This document shows positions 32,241-42,341 of a DNA stretch of 64,000 nucleotides, piece by piece. Positions within the stretch are counted from its first letter, which is position 1, and every line of letters begins with the position of its first letter. Position numbers and translations under genes: made by a program. The DNA comes from JAPSGM01 sp036556985 (GTDB taxonomy: Bacteria > Chloroflexota > Limnocylindria > QHBO01), in NCBI GenBank assembly GCA_036556985.1, contig DATBIK010000007.1:9623-73622 (forward strand), read 5' to 3'. The notes beneath the pieces were generated by a model that did not search any database, was not told the DNA's origin, and saw only the letters and a list, made by a program, of their open reading frames with translations.

Positions 32241-34274
32241 ATGGGCACCTTCCGCTACTCGCGCTGGGACGGCAGCCAGCAGCTGCCGCCGTTCGACGCG
32301 GACGACGTGCTCGAGGCGCTGTCGGACGACCTGCTGGCCGAGGGCGACGTACGCCGCGCGCTCCAGCGCCTCATGCAGCGCGGCATGCGTGGCACGCGCG
32401 GCGGCGACGTGCAGGGCCTTCGACGGATCGTCGACCGCCTGCGGGAGCGCCGGCAGGTCGAGCTCGAGCGCGCCCACCTGGACGGCGTGCTCGACGGCCT
32501 CGCCGAACGGCTGGCGGAGATCATCGACCAGGAGCGCGGCGGCATCGAGCGGCGGCTGCAGGAGGCGGAGCGGACCGCGCTCGACGCGCCGCCGGGTGAG
32601 GGCCAGGACCGGGCGCGGATGGCCGAACAGGTGCTCCGGCGCGCCGCGCAGCAGCGCCGCGATCGGCTCGACGCGCTCCCGCCGGACCTGGCCGGCCGGC
32701 TCGGAGGCCTGCGCGACTACGAGTTCATGGATCCCGGCGCGCGCGACGCCTTCAACGCCCTCACCGACGAGCTTCGCCAGCAGCTCCTGCAGACCTACTT
32801 CCAGGGCCTCAAGGAGGGCGTCGCGGGGCTGACGCCGGACGACCTGGACGGCGTGCGCGAGATGGTCCGCGACCTGAATGCACTCCTCGAGAAGCATGCC
32901 TCCGGCGCCGATACCCGGGCCGACTTCGAGCAGTTCATGGCGCGCCACGGACAGTACTTCCCGCCGGGAATCGGCAGCGTCGACGAGCTCATCGACCACC
33001 TCCATCGCCAGGCCTCGCAGATGGCCTCGCTGCTGGCCGGGATGAGCCCGCAGATGCGCGACGAGCTGCAGCGCATGATGGACGACCTGCTGCGCGACGA
33101 CCGGCTGCGCTGGGACATGGCGCGCCTGGCCGGCACGCTTCAGGCGCTGCGACCTGACCTGCCGTTCGGCGAGCCGTACCCGTTCAGCGGCGACGAGCCG
33201 ATGGGCCTCGTCGAAGCGCTCGCCGCCATCGACCGCCAGCAGCAGTACGACGCGCTCGGCGAGGAGCTGTCCGGCGTGCGCGATCCAGCCGCGCTCGAGC
33301 GCCTCGACCGGGAGCTGCTGCGCGACCTCGGCGGGGACGATGCCGCCGACGAGCTCGACCGGCTGCGGGAGATCTCGCGTGCGCTGGAGGATGCCGGCTA
33401 CCTGGAGAGCGACAGAGGGCGCCTGGAGCTCACCCCGCGTGCCGCGCGCAAGCTCGGGATGCGGGCCCTGACCGACATCTTCAGCCGCCTGCGGCGCGAG
33501 TCGCTCGGCGGGCACCCGCTGCCGGTCGCCGGTGGCGGCGGCGAGCCGACAGACGAGACGAAAATGTACGAGCACGGCGACCCGTTCGTGCTGGACCTGA
33601 ACCGAACGCTCTTCAACGCCATGGCCCGCGGGGGCGCCGGCACGCCGGTGGCGCTGGCTCCGGAGGACTTCGAGGTACGGCGCTCCGAGGAGACGACGGT
33701 CTCGTCGACCGTCCTCCTCCTGGACATGAGCCGCTCGATGCTCCTGCGGGGCTGCTCGACCGCGGCAAAGCGAGTGGCGATGGCGCTCCACACGCTCATC
33801 CACACGAAGTACCCGCGCGACCGGCTGTACGTCGTCGGCTTCGCCTACTACGCCCGCCAGATCAAGCCGGAAGCGATCGCCACGCTCTCGCCGTACGAGT
33901 TCGAGTACGGCACGAACCTGCAGCACGCGCTCCAGATCGCCCGGCAGCTGCTCGGCCGGCGGGCCGGCGGCAACAAGGAGATCGTCGTCATCACCGATGG
34001 CGAGCCGACCGCCCACATCGCCAACGGCCAGGTCGAGTTCGCGTATCCGCCCACCATCCGCACCATGCAGTCCACGCTGCGCGAGGTCGGTCGGGCGACG
34101 CGGGAGGGGATCGTCATCAACACCTTCATGCTCGAGCGCTCTCGCTACCTGTCCGACTTCGTCGACCTCATGAGCCGCATCAACCGCGGTCGGGCCTTCT
34201 ACGTCGAGCCCGAGCACCTCGGCGAGTACGTCCTCGTCGACTACGTGAGCAAGAAGACGAAGCGCGTCGCCTGA
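32241..34274 (+). CDS. VWA-domain protein, partner of the AAA+ ATPase
   Basis: A 677-residue protein. The first ~480 residues are charged and helical, with long coiled-coil-like tracts of Glu/Arg/Leu. The C-terminal ~185 residues form a von Willebrand A domain with an intact MIDAS: DMSRS near residue 494 (DxSxS), a Thr-containing loop and ITDGEPT near 583. No membrane helix or signal peptide is visible, so it is cytoplasmic. Pairs of MoxR/ChlI ATPases with VWA proteins remodel or insert metals into target enzymes; the target here is unknown. Arg/Asp repeats at the N-terminus (YSRWDGSQQLPPFDADD) are common to this chelatase-like VWA group. Confidence 0.82.
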   Translation: MGTFRYSRWDGSQQLPPFDADDVLEALSDDLLAEGDVRRALQRLMQRGMRGTRGGDVQGLRRIVDRLRERRQVELERAHLDGVLDGLAERLAEIIDQERGGIERRLQEAERTALDAPPGEGQDRARMAEQVLRRAAQQRRDRLDALPPDLAGRLGGLRDYEFMDPGARDAFNALTDELRQQLLQTYFQGLKEGVAGLTPDDLDGVREMVRDLNALLEKHASGADTRADFEQFMARHGQYFPPGIGSVDELIDHLHRQASQMASLLAGMSPQMRDELQRMMDDLLRDDRLRWDMARLAGTLQALRPDLPFGEPYPFSGDEPMGLVEALAAIDRQQQYDALGEELSGVRDPAALERLDRELLRDLGGDDAADELDRLREISRALEDAGYLESDRGRLELTPRAARKLGMRALTDIFSRLRRESLGGHPLPVAGGGGEPTDETKMYEHGDPFVLDLNRTLFNAMARGGAGTPVALAPEDFEVRRSEETTVSSTVLLLDMSRSMLLRGCSTAAKRVAMALHTLIHTKYPRDRLYVVGFAYYARQIKPEAIATLSPYEFEYGTNLQHALQIARQLLGRRAGGNKEIVVITDGEPTAHIANGQVEFAYPPTIRTMQSTLREVGRATREGIVINTFMLERSRYLSDFVDLMSRINRGRAFYVEPEHLGEYVLVDYVSKKTKRVA

Positions 34275-34300
34275 GGCCGATCCCGGCCGGCCGGGCGGCG

Positions 34301-34306
34301 CACAAT
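34301..34306 (+). promoter_or_regulatory. Possible -10 box (CACAAT) for the LLM gene
   Basis: CACAAT ends 6 bases before the ATG at 34313. The first base departs from TANNNT, so support is weaker than for the others. Confidence 0.3.
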
Positions 34307-34312
34307 CCGGGC

Positions 34313-35227
34313 ATGCCACGTCCCCTGAAGGTCGGCGTCCAGCTGCCCGAGGTCGAGTACGTCGCCAGCTGGGAGCAGCAGCTCGCCATGGCCCGTACCG
34401 CCGAGCAGATCGGCCTTGACTCGGTGTGGGTCGGCGACCACCTCCTCTATCGCGACGACGGCAAGCCGACCCGCGCGCCGTGGGAGGCGTGGACCACGCT
34501 GGCGGCGCTGGCGGCGGTGACGCGGCGGGTGGAGATCGGGCCGCTCGTGGCGGCGACGAGCTTCCACAACCCCGCGATGCTCGCCAAGAAGGCGGCCACC
34601 ATCGATGAGATCAGCGGCGGGCGGCTCATCCTCGGGCTGGGGGCCGGCTGGAACCGCGTCGAGTACGAGGCCTACGGCTTCGCCTTCGACCATCGGGTCA
34701 GCCGCTTCGAGGAGGCCTTCACGATCATCCGCGAGCTGCTCCGCGAGGGCCGCTCCGACTTCCACGGCGCGTACTACCAGCTCGACGACTGCGTCCTGCT
34801 GCCCCGCGGACCCCGCTCCGATGGCCCGCCGCTCATGGTCGGCTCTGAGGGGCCGCGCATGCTCGGCATCACGCTGCCGCACGTGGACGCCTGGAACGCG
34901 TGGTTCACCTGGTTCGGCAACACGCCGGACGGCTATCGTCCGATGCGGGCGCGCATCGACGAGGCCTGCCGCGCTGCGGGCCGCGACCCGTCCGAGGTCG
35001 AGCGCACGGTGGCCCTGTTCGTCGCCTTCCCCGGTGCCCAGGGACGGAGCCTGGGCGACCTGGCCGACCCCGACGTGGAGGCGATCAGCGGCGAGCCGGC
35101 GGTCCTCGTGGAGCACCTGCGTGCCTTTGCCGAGGAAGGGGTGAGCCACGTCCAGCTCGTCCTGGACCCGATCACCGCCGACACGATCGGCGCCCTGCGG
35201 CCCACCCTCGAACGGCTCGACGCCTGA
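34313..35227 (+). CDS. LLM-class F420-dependent oxidoreductase
   Basis: A 304-residue luciferase-like TIM-barrel enzyme. KVGVQLPE at the start, DSVWVGDHLLYR, AAVTRRVEIGPLVAATSFHNPAMLAKKAATIDEISGGRLILGLGAGW (in parts) and a C-terminal HVQLVLDP are typical. These enzymes use F420H2 or FMNH2; with a second LLM enzyme at 20.2 kb, F420 is likely. The substrate is unknown. It stands as a single gene with a weak leaderless-type promoter. Confidence 0.82.
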   Translation: MPRPLKVGVQLPEVEYVASWEQQLAMARTAEQIGLDSVWVGDHLLYRDDGKPTRAPWEAWTTLAALAAVTRRVEIGPLVAATSFHNPAMLAKKAATIDEISGGRLILGLGAGWNRVEYEAYGFAFDHRVSRFEEAFTIIRELLREGRSDFHGAYYQLDDCVLLPRGPRSDGPPLMVGSEGPRMLGITLPHVDAWNAWFTWFGNTPDGYRPMRARIDEACRAAGRDPSEVERTVALFVAFPGAQGRSLGDLADPDVEAISGEPAVLVEHLRAFAEEGVSHVQLVLDPITADTIGALRPTLERLDA

Positions 35228-35237
35228 GCCGCGCTGG

Positions 35238-35243
35238 TATCCT
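35238..35243 (+). promoter_or_regulatory. -10 box (TATCCT) of a probably leaderless transcript
   Basis: TATCCT ends 10 bases before the ATG at 35254 and supports that start over the longer open frame. Confidence 0.4.
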
Positions 35244-35253
35244 CGCCCACGGA

Positions 35254-35622
35254 ATGGACGAGCTTCCCCCGTCGATCCCGCTCGGCGCCACCGGGCGCCT
35301 CGCGGTCCAGCCGCTGGTGAACGCCACCGGCGATCACGCGCTCCTCGTGCGCGAGGGAGACGCGAGCCGCGCGCTCATCACCGGCGAGGCGGCGTCGGGC
35401 CGCGATCGCATCGTGGTCGTGCCGCTCGACGACGACGTCGAGCTGCGGGTCGACGGCGACGCGCTCGCGGTGTGGCTGGCCCGCGGATCGGTGAGCACCT
35501 CGGTCGCCCGCGTGCCGGGCTGGGCCAGCGCCATCGGGCTCGTCCTGGTCATCGGCTTCGTCGCCTTCGCGGTCATCGGCTCGGCGACCGCGTTCGGCTG
35601 GCTGCTCGACGTCCTGCGCTGA
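35254..35622 (+). CDS. Small tail-anchored membrane protein, hypothetical
   Basis: A 122-residue protein: a soluble N-terminal part of about 85 residues with several beta-strand-like segments (RLAVQPLVNATGDHALLVREG) and one C-terminal membrane helix (about 92-115, GLVLVIGFVAFAVIGSATAFGW). No name can be given. It heads a short operon with the next two genes. Confidence 0.55.
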   Translation: MDELPPSIPLGATGRLAVQPLVNATGDHALLVREGDASRALITGEAASGRDRIVVVPLDDDVELRVDGDALAVWLARGSVSTSVARVPGWASAIGLVLVIGFVAFAVIGSATAFGWLLDVLR

Positions 35623-35633
35623 CGGATGGACCG

Positions 35634-35930
35634 ATGAAGCGCGTAGAGCCGCCGGCCGCCGGGCTCATCGCGATGCGGATCACCGCCGAGTACGGCTCGC
35701 CGGACGGCTTCACCGAGACGCTCGAGCGCGCGCTCACCCGCGGCGGGGAGCGGGGGGCGACCGTCGTCGCCGTCCTCGACCGCGGCGACCTGGCGATCCA
35801 CATCCCCCGCGAGGACGGCCCCAGCTGGAACACCGTCCCGCTCGTGCACGTCCACCGCGGCCAGGCCCCCGACAGCGGGGACTGGGCGGCTGCCAACGCC
35901 GTGCTGGAGAAGCTCGAGCGCTACCGGTGA
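35634..35930 (+). CDS. Hypothetical protein
   Basis: A 98-residue soluble protein. Its start ATG lies inside the octamer-containing GGACCGATGAAG. The sequence contains MRITAEYGSPDGFTETLERAL and a C-terminal NAVLEKLERYR helix (both partial). It overlaps the flavin reductase gene by 4 bases (GTGA), which suggests a linked function, perhaps as a partner of the reductase. I cannot assign a family. Confidence 0.5.
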   Translation: MKRVEPPAAGLIAMRITAEYGSPDGFTETLERALTRGGERGATVVAVLDRGDLAIHIPREDGPSWNTVPLVHVHRGQAPDSGDWAAANAVLEKLERYR

Positions 35931-36495
35931 GCGACGACCTGGGTGCCGTCCTCCGTCGCTTCGAGCGCGCCCCGGCCGGCGCCAGTGTCGAGCCCATCAG
36001 CGACGAGCAGCAGCGCCTCCTGCGCTCGATGATGGCCCGCTTCGCGACCGGCGTGACGATCGTGGCCGCGCGCCATGGCCCGCTCCTGGCGGGGATGACC
36101 GCCAACGCCATCGCCAGCATCAGCATCAACCCGCCGCTCATGCTGGCCAGCATCGGCCAGCGCTCGGAGACGCACTCCGCCATTCATGGCAGCCACTCGT
36201 TCGCGATCAGTGTCCTGGCCGACACCCAGCGGGCGGTGGCCGACTGCTTCGCGCAGTCGACGACCGCCGCCAAGCTCCAGCGCTTCTGCGACGCGCCGTG
36301 GCACGAGGGCGAGACGGGCTCGCCGATCCTGGACGGCGCGATCGCCTACTTCGACTGCCGCCTCGTGGCCAGCCATGCCGGCGGAGACCACACGATCTTC
36401 ATCGGCGAGATCGTGGGTGCAGGCTACGATGAGGCCGCCCAGCCGCTGGTCTGGTACGGCTCGCGCTACCGGCAGCTCTCGCCGGAGGAGCCGGC

Positions 36496-36499
<4 letters not shown>
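35927..36499 (+). CDS. Flavin reductase-like FMN-binding protein
   Basis: A 190-residue protein from a GTG overlapping the previous stop. After a 35-residue N-terminal part, the FMN-binding split barrel follows: FATGVTIVAARHGPLLAGMTANAIASISINPPLMLASI (in parts: FATGVTIVAA, GMTANAIASISINPPL), HSFAISVLA and the GSPILDGAIAYFDCRL core. Such proteins reduce FMN/FAD with NAD(P)H for a partner monooxygenase; the LLM enzyme at 34.3 kb could be a user of reduced flavin. Its stop and that of the convergent aminotransferase share a CTAG. Confidence 0.85.
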
Positions 36500-37835
<1,336 letters not shown>

Positions 37836-37839
<4 letters not shown>

Positions 37840-38696
37840 CGGCTTGCGATGGTGACTGGTGGCGCGCCCTCTGTCGAGCGCCCGGCACCCCGCTGGGTCC
37901 AGATCTGGACGCCGATGAAGGCGAGCGCGATGAGGAAGATGAGGGTGCCAAGCACGTTCACCTCCGGCGGGATGCCGAGGCGGCTCACGCCGAAGACCCA
38001 TAGCGGGAAGGTGACCGTGCGGCCCGCGCTGAACAGGGTGATGACGTAGTCGTCGATCGACAGCGCGAAGGCGAGGAGGGCGGCCGACAGGATGCCGGGG
38101 AAGATGATCGGGAAGGTCACCTTCCAGAACGTCGTCCGGGAGTCCGCGTACAGGTCCATGCCGGCCTCCTCGAGGCTGCGCCCCAGCCCGGCCAGCCTCG
38201 CCCGCACCGTGACGACCACGAAGCTGATGTTGAACATGATGTGCGCGACCAGGATGGTGAGGAAGCCGCGCTCCACCCCGAAGCTGACCCACAGGGTCAG
38301 CAGCGATGCGCCGAGGATGATCTCCGGCGCGGTCATGGGGATGAAGATGAGCATGTTCATCAACCATCGGCCGCGGAACTGGTAGCGGGTCAGGGCCAGC
38401 GCGATCATCGTGCCCAGCGTGGTGGCCACCAGTGTCGAGATGGTGGCGATGACCAGGCTGACGACCATCGGCCCGGTGATCTGGGAGCGGCCCCACAGGT
38501 CGACGTAGTTGCGGAGCGTGAACCCCTGCCAGGTGATGTTCTGCCGGCCGCCGGGGTCGTTGAAGCTGAACACGATCATGACGAAGATCGGCGCGAACAG
38601 GAACAGCAGCAGCAGCACCGTGAAACCCGGCAGCACCAGGCCGCCGAGCCGCGCGCCCAGCGGGCGCCCGCGCCGGATTGGGGCCGCGGCGGTCAT
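37836..38696 (-). CDS. potC: Spermidine/putrescine ABC transporter permease PotC
   Basis: A 286-residue inner-membrane protein with about six helices. The family start (FAPIFVMIVFSFNDP) and the coupling helix (EEAGMDLYADSRTTFWKVTFP) are clear, and the DDYVITLFSAG segment is a hallmark of PotC. It forms the channel with PotB, powered by PotA. It lies 4 bases after PotB and overlaps the aminotransferase. Confidence 0.9.
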
Positions 38697-38700
38697 CGGC

Positions 38701-39549
38701 TCATCCCGCCACCTGCTCGCTGCCCACCAGCCGGGTGTACACCGTCACCAGCACCATCACCGCCGCCACCAGCACGAAGGCCAGCGCCGCCGCGGCCGGG
38801 TAGTCCAGGCTGTCGAGGAACTTGCGCTGGATGATGTTGCCGACCATGAAGACCTGCGGGTTCGCAGCACCGATCACCTCGGCGGTGATGAAGTCGCCGA
38901 CCGCCGGGATGAAGACGAGCAGCGAGCCCGCCACCACGCCCGGGAGTGAGAGGAGGAAGGTCACCCGCCAGAAGGCCTGCGCGCGGCTGGCATACAGGTC
39001 GGTCGCCGCCTCGATGAGGCGCCGGTCGATGCGCTCCAACGCCACGTACAGGGGCAGGATCATGAACGGCAGGAAGTTGTACGTGAGCCCGAAGATCACC
39101 GATCCCGGCGTCGCCAGGAAGTGGAAGTCGGGCGCCAGCAGGCCGAGGTCCTTGAGCGGCCCGAACAGGATGCCGTTGTCGGAGAGGACCATCCGCCAGT
39201 TCAGGGTGCGGATGACGAAGCTCACGAAGAAGGGCAGCACCACCAGCAGGAGCAGCGCGTTCTTGTAGCGGCCGGCGCGAAACGCGATGGTGTACGCCAC
39301 CGGGTAGCCGATCAGCAGGGTGAGCCCCGTGGTCGCCACCGCGAAGAAGGCGGAGCGGACGTACAGGTCCCAGTACTGGCTGATGACCTCGGGATAGATC
39401 CCGAAGTTCCAGGTCAGCTCGTACCCGGTGTCGAACGTTCCCTGCTGCAGCGAGATGAGGAGCATGAACGCCATGGGGATGGCGAAGAACGCGATGAGCC
39501 AGCCGCCACCTGGCAGCAGCAGGAGATACGGTGTCAGCCGGCGTCGCAC
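38701..39549 (-). CDS. potB: Spermidine/putrescine ABC transporter permease PotB
   Basis: A 282-residue permease: six helices, PYLLLLPGGGWLIAFF at the start, the coupling loop RRLIEAATDLYASRAQAFWRVTF (in part) and FIPAVGDFITAEVIG, as in PotB. It follows the binding protein after 39 bases. PotB and PotC here are more similar in style to classical polyamine permeases than the pair at 13-15 kb. Confidence 0.9.
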   Translation of the reverse strand: MRRRLTPYLLLLPGGGWLIAFFAIPMAFMLLISLQQGTFDTGYELTWNFGIYPEVISQYWDLYVRSAFFAVATTGLTLLIGYPVAYTIAFRAGRYKNALLLLVVLPFFVSFVIRTLNWRMVLSDNGILFGPLKDLGLLAPDFHFLATPGSVIFGLTYNFLPFMILPLYVALERIDRRLIEAATDLYASRAQAFWRVTFLLSLPGVVAGSLLVFIPAVGDFITAEVIGAANPQVFMVGNIIQRKFLDSLDYPAAAALAFVLVAAVMVLVTVYTRLVGSEQVAG

Positions 39550-39588
39550 CGGGGCACCCGACCCGTCAGCTCGGCGTCAGCGGGCGGC

Positions 39589-40827
39589 TTACGCGCCGAT
39601 GACCGCCTCGAAGAGGTCGTTCCATTGCGACTCTTCCTCTTCGCTGAGTTGCTTGTCCGTAAACGTGTTGTCGATCTGCTGCGACGTGGGCACCAGGGTG
39701 GGTGCCATCGCCTCGAGCGTGTCGGCCCACTCGGCATCTCCCTCGTCGCGGGCCGCCTCCGCGTCCTCCATTACGCGGTCGTCGATGCCGGACACCGGGG
39801 AGAAGTAGCCGACGTACTCGGACAGGAGCGACGCGCCGTCGAGGCCGTAGTAGTAGTCGATCAGCTTGTGCGCGCCGTCGGGATTGCCGGCCTTCTTGGG
39901 GATGACGAAGTTGTCGTTCCAGCGCATGCCGCCCGACGCGGGCACGACGAAGCGCACCCGGTCGTTGTCGTAGAAGTTCATCTGGCTGATATCGCCCGAC
40001 CAGGCCACGGCGATTGCCAGGTCGCCGGCGGAGAGGGCGTCGTAGTACTCGTTGCCGTAGAAGCCGCGGAAGTGCCCCTCCGGCGCGTTGAGAAGCTTCT
40101 GCTGCGCCGCCTCGACGTCGGAGATCGTTGCGTTCGCGGGTTCGACGCCCAGCGACAGCAGGGTCAGGCCGAACATGTCGCGCATGTCGCTGAAGCCGCC
40201 GGCGCGTCCGGAGAACTCCGGGTCGAGGAGGTCGTCGAAGGTCGTGATCTCGCGGCCGGTGAGCTCCGGATCGTAGGCGATGCCGGTGATGCCGCCCTGG
40301 TAGTAGGCGCTGTACTTGTTGTCCGGGTCGAACCAGAGGCCCTTGGCATGGTCGGCGCAGTTCGCCGTCCAGTTCGGCAGCTTCGAGTGGTCGATCTCCT
40401 CGAGCCACCCATTGCGCGCCATGCGCTCGACCACCCAGCCACCGGGCGTCATGAGGTCCCAACCCGTGGAGTTTCCGGCGCGCAGGTCCGGTGCGTACTG
40501 GGCCAGGAAGTCAGCGTTGTCGAGGAGGCCCTCGTTGTACTCGACCTCGATGCCGGACTCCTCGGTGAAGGCCACGATGCTCGGGTAGCTGGCCTCGTCC
40601 TCGGACAGGTCCATGTACGCCGGCCAGTTCAGCCAGCGCAGCCGATTCGGGTCACCGCCCCCGCCTGTCTGGCAGGCGGCCAGGAATCCGGGCAGGGTCA
40701 TGAGCGCCCCGAGTGCGACGCCGCCTCGACCGGCGCGGCGCAGGAACGCGCGACGCGACATCGGGTCGTGGCGCAGGACGTTGTCGATGGCGTTCTCGAG
40801 GCGCGTGCGCTGGGTTTCGTCAGACAT
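39589..40827 (-). CDS. potD: Twin-arginine-exported polyamine-binding lipoprotein PotD
   Basis: A 412-residue binding protein. The start ATG at 40825-40827 has GGAGG six bases upstream and overlaps the end of PotA by 8 bases. Residues 24-31 read SRRAFLRR, a twin-arginine motif, followed by a hydrophobic stretch and LAAC with the lipid-anchored Cys52, so it is predicted to be exported folded through Tat and lipidated. The mature part (LNWPAYMDLSED, then FVVPASGGMRWNDNFVIPK) is a PotD/PotF fold, probably binding putrescine or spermidine. Confidence 0.88.
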   Translation of the reverse strand: MSDETQRTRLENAIDNVLRHDPMSRRAFLRRAGRGGVALGALMTLPGFLAACQTGGGGDPNRLRWLNWPAYMDLSEDEASYPSIVAFTEESGIEVEYNEGLLDNADFLAQYAPDLRAGNSTGWDLMTPGGWVVERMARNGWLEEIDHSKLPNWTANCADHAKGLWFDPDNKYSAYYQGGITGIAYDPELTGREITTFDDLLDPEFSGRAGGFSDMRDMFGLTLLSLGVEPANATISDVEAAQQKLLNAPEGHFRGFYGNEYYDALSAGDLAIAVAWSGDISQMNFYDNDRVRFVVPASGGMRWNDNFVIPKKAGNPDGAHKLIDYYYGLDGASLLSEYVGYFSPVSGIDDRVMEDAEAARDEGDAEWADTLEAMAPTLVPTSQQIDNTFTDKQLSEEEESQWNDLFEAVIGA

Positions 40828-41980
40828 CGGGGTCCTCCACCTCCTCAGATCCATGGGGGTCGCCGTGTACGTGCCTCCCGGCACCGGCGATCACGAAGCT
40901 GTGCTGAGGCTTCCAGGTCAGGCGCACCGGGTGCCCGTCCGAGAGCAGCTCCGAGGCGCCGCTGGTCTCCAGGTTCTGGGTGTACACGGTGAGCCGATGC
41001 CCGTCCCGCGTCTCGACGAGGTATTGGGTGCTTACGCCGATGTAGCTGGCGTCGAGCACCGTGCCGTCGAGCACGTTCAAGCCTGACTCGGCCGGGGCAC
41101 TGCCGCCGGGCGTCACGCGAAGCTTCTCGGGCCGCACCCCGACGCGCACTTGCTTGGCACCGTTCGTGGCATTGGCCGGCGTACGCAGCACGCTGCCGTC
41201 GCCGACGCGCACGGCGAGCATCCCGTCGTCTTCGCCGACCACCTCGCCGTCGAGCAGGTTGCTCACGCCCAGGAACCCGGCCACGAAGCCCGTGGTGGGC
41301 CGCTCGTACAGCTCCTCGGGATTGCCCAGCTGCTCGATTCGGCCGCGGTTCATGACGGCGATGCGATCCGACATCGTCATCGCCTCCTCCTGGTCGTGCG
41401 TGACGTAGATGAAAGTGATGCCCACCTCGGTCTGGATGCGTTTCAGCTCGAGCTGCATCTGCTTGCGCAGCTTCAGGTCCAGGGCGCCGAGCGGCTCGTC
41501 GAGGAGGAGGACGCGGGGATGGTTGATGAGGGCTCGCGCCAGGGCCACCCGCTGCTGCTGGCCGCCCGAGAGGAGCGTCGGCTTGCGCTTCTCGAAGCCG
41601 GGCAGCTCGACGAGCTCGAGCATCTCGCGCACCCGGCGGATGATCTCGTCGTTCGCCACCTTCTTGCGGCGCAGCCCGAAGGCCACGTTCTCGAACACCG
41701 TCAGGTGCGGGAAGAGGGCGTAGTTCTGGAAGACGGTGTTCACGTCCCGACGGAAGGGGGGGAGCCCGGTGACGTCGGCGTCTCCCAGATAGATCGTCCC
41801 ACTGGTGGCTTCCTCGAAGCCCCCGATCATGCGCAGGGTCGTCGTCTTGCCGCATCCCGATGGCCCGAGCATGGAGAAGAACTCCCCGCGCTGGATGTCC
41901 AGGCTAAGGTCGTCCACGGCGGTGAAGTCGTGGAATCGTTTCGTGACCCGATCGAGGCGGACGTCAGTCTCGGGCGCCAA
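40820..41980 (-). CDS. potA: Spermidine/putrescine ABC transporter ATP-binding protein PotA
   Basis: A 386-residue ATPase, first gene of the five-gene operon potA-potD-potB-potC-aminotransferase. Walker [10 protein letters not shown] (39-47), Q loop, [15 protein letters not shown] signature, Walker [12 protein letters not shown] and the switch His in VTHDQEEAM are all present; the C-terminal ~130 residues form the TOBE regulatory domain ([19 protein letters not shown]). It is the only PotA-type ATPase seen in the window and may also power the transporter at 13-16 kb. Confidence 0.92.
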   Translation of the reverse strand: MAPETDVRLDRVTKRFHDFTAVDDLSLDIQRGEFFSMLGPSGCGKTTTLRMIGGFEEATSGTIYLGDADVTGLPPFRRDVNTVFQNYALFPHLTVFENVAFGLRRKKVANDEIIRRVREMLELVELPGFEKRKPTLLSGGQQQRVALARALINHPRVLLLDEPLGALDLKLRKQMQLELKRIQTEVGITFIYVTHDQEEAMTMSDRIAVMNRGRIEQLGNPEELYERPTTGFVAGFLGVSNLLDGEVVGEDDGMLAVRVGDGSVLRTPANATNGAKQVRVGVRPEKLRVTPGGSAPAESGLNVLDGTVLDASYIGVSTQYLVETRDGHRLTVYTQNLETSGASELLSDGHPVRLTWKPQHSFVIAGAGRHVHGDPHGSEEVEDPDV

Positions 41981-42341
41981 ATCGGTCTCCCGGGATCGGG
42001 GAAGTCAAGCCCGACCCCACCTGCGTTGTGTGCCCCCGGAGGGCGGCAGTATATCCCGCTCCAGCAACCGAGGCGGAGCGCGCGAGTGCAACCGCGGCCC
42101 CTTGCCGGGCGTCCTAGGCCACATGGCGAAGCCGAACCACGCCAAGCGCTCCCGGCCGCGACCTCTTCCGGCCCGGCGGCGTCGCGCCCTCCAGCAGCGG
42201 GTTGAGGAGCACCGCGCGCGGCGTGAGATGGAGCGATGGCGCCGCGGGTGATCCGGCAGACCCCCTGCTAGACTCGGCTGGCGGGGCCGAGCGCCCGCCA
42301 CGCGCCCAGCCGAACCCGCAGCGACGGAGCCGATCCCCCCG
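41981..42341. other. Intergenic region between potA and the acyl-CoA dehydrogenase gene
   Basis: About 360 bases. It holds the upstream region of the pot operon, one possible small gene (42123-42251) and a TAGACT box (42269-42274) that probably starts the acyl-CoA dehydrogenase transcript with a leader of about 60 bases. No repeat or RNA structure of a known class is apparent. Confidence 0.5.
42123..42251 (+). CDS. Possible small basic protein
   Basis: A 42-residue frame with about 17 Arg/Lys residues, starting MAKPNHAKRSRPRP and ending EMERWRRG. It looks like the small Arg-rich proteins found in GC-rich bacteria, but composition alone favours Arg codons here. There is no clear ribosome binding site. 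Real translation is uncertain. Confidence 0.28.
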   Translation: MAKPNHAKRSRPRPLPARRRRALQQRVEEHRARREMERWRRG

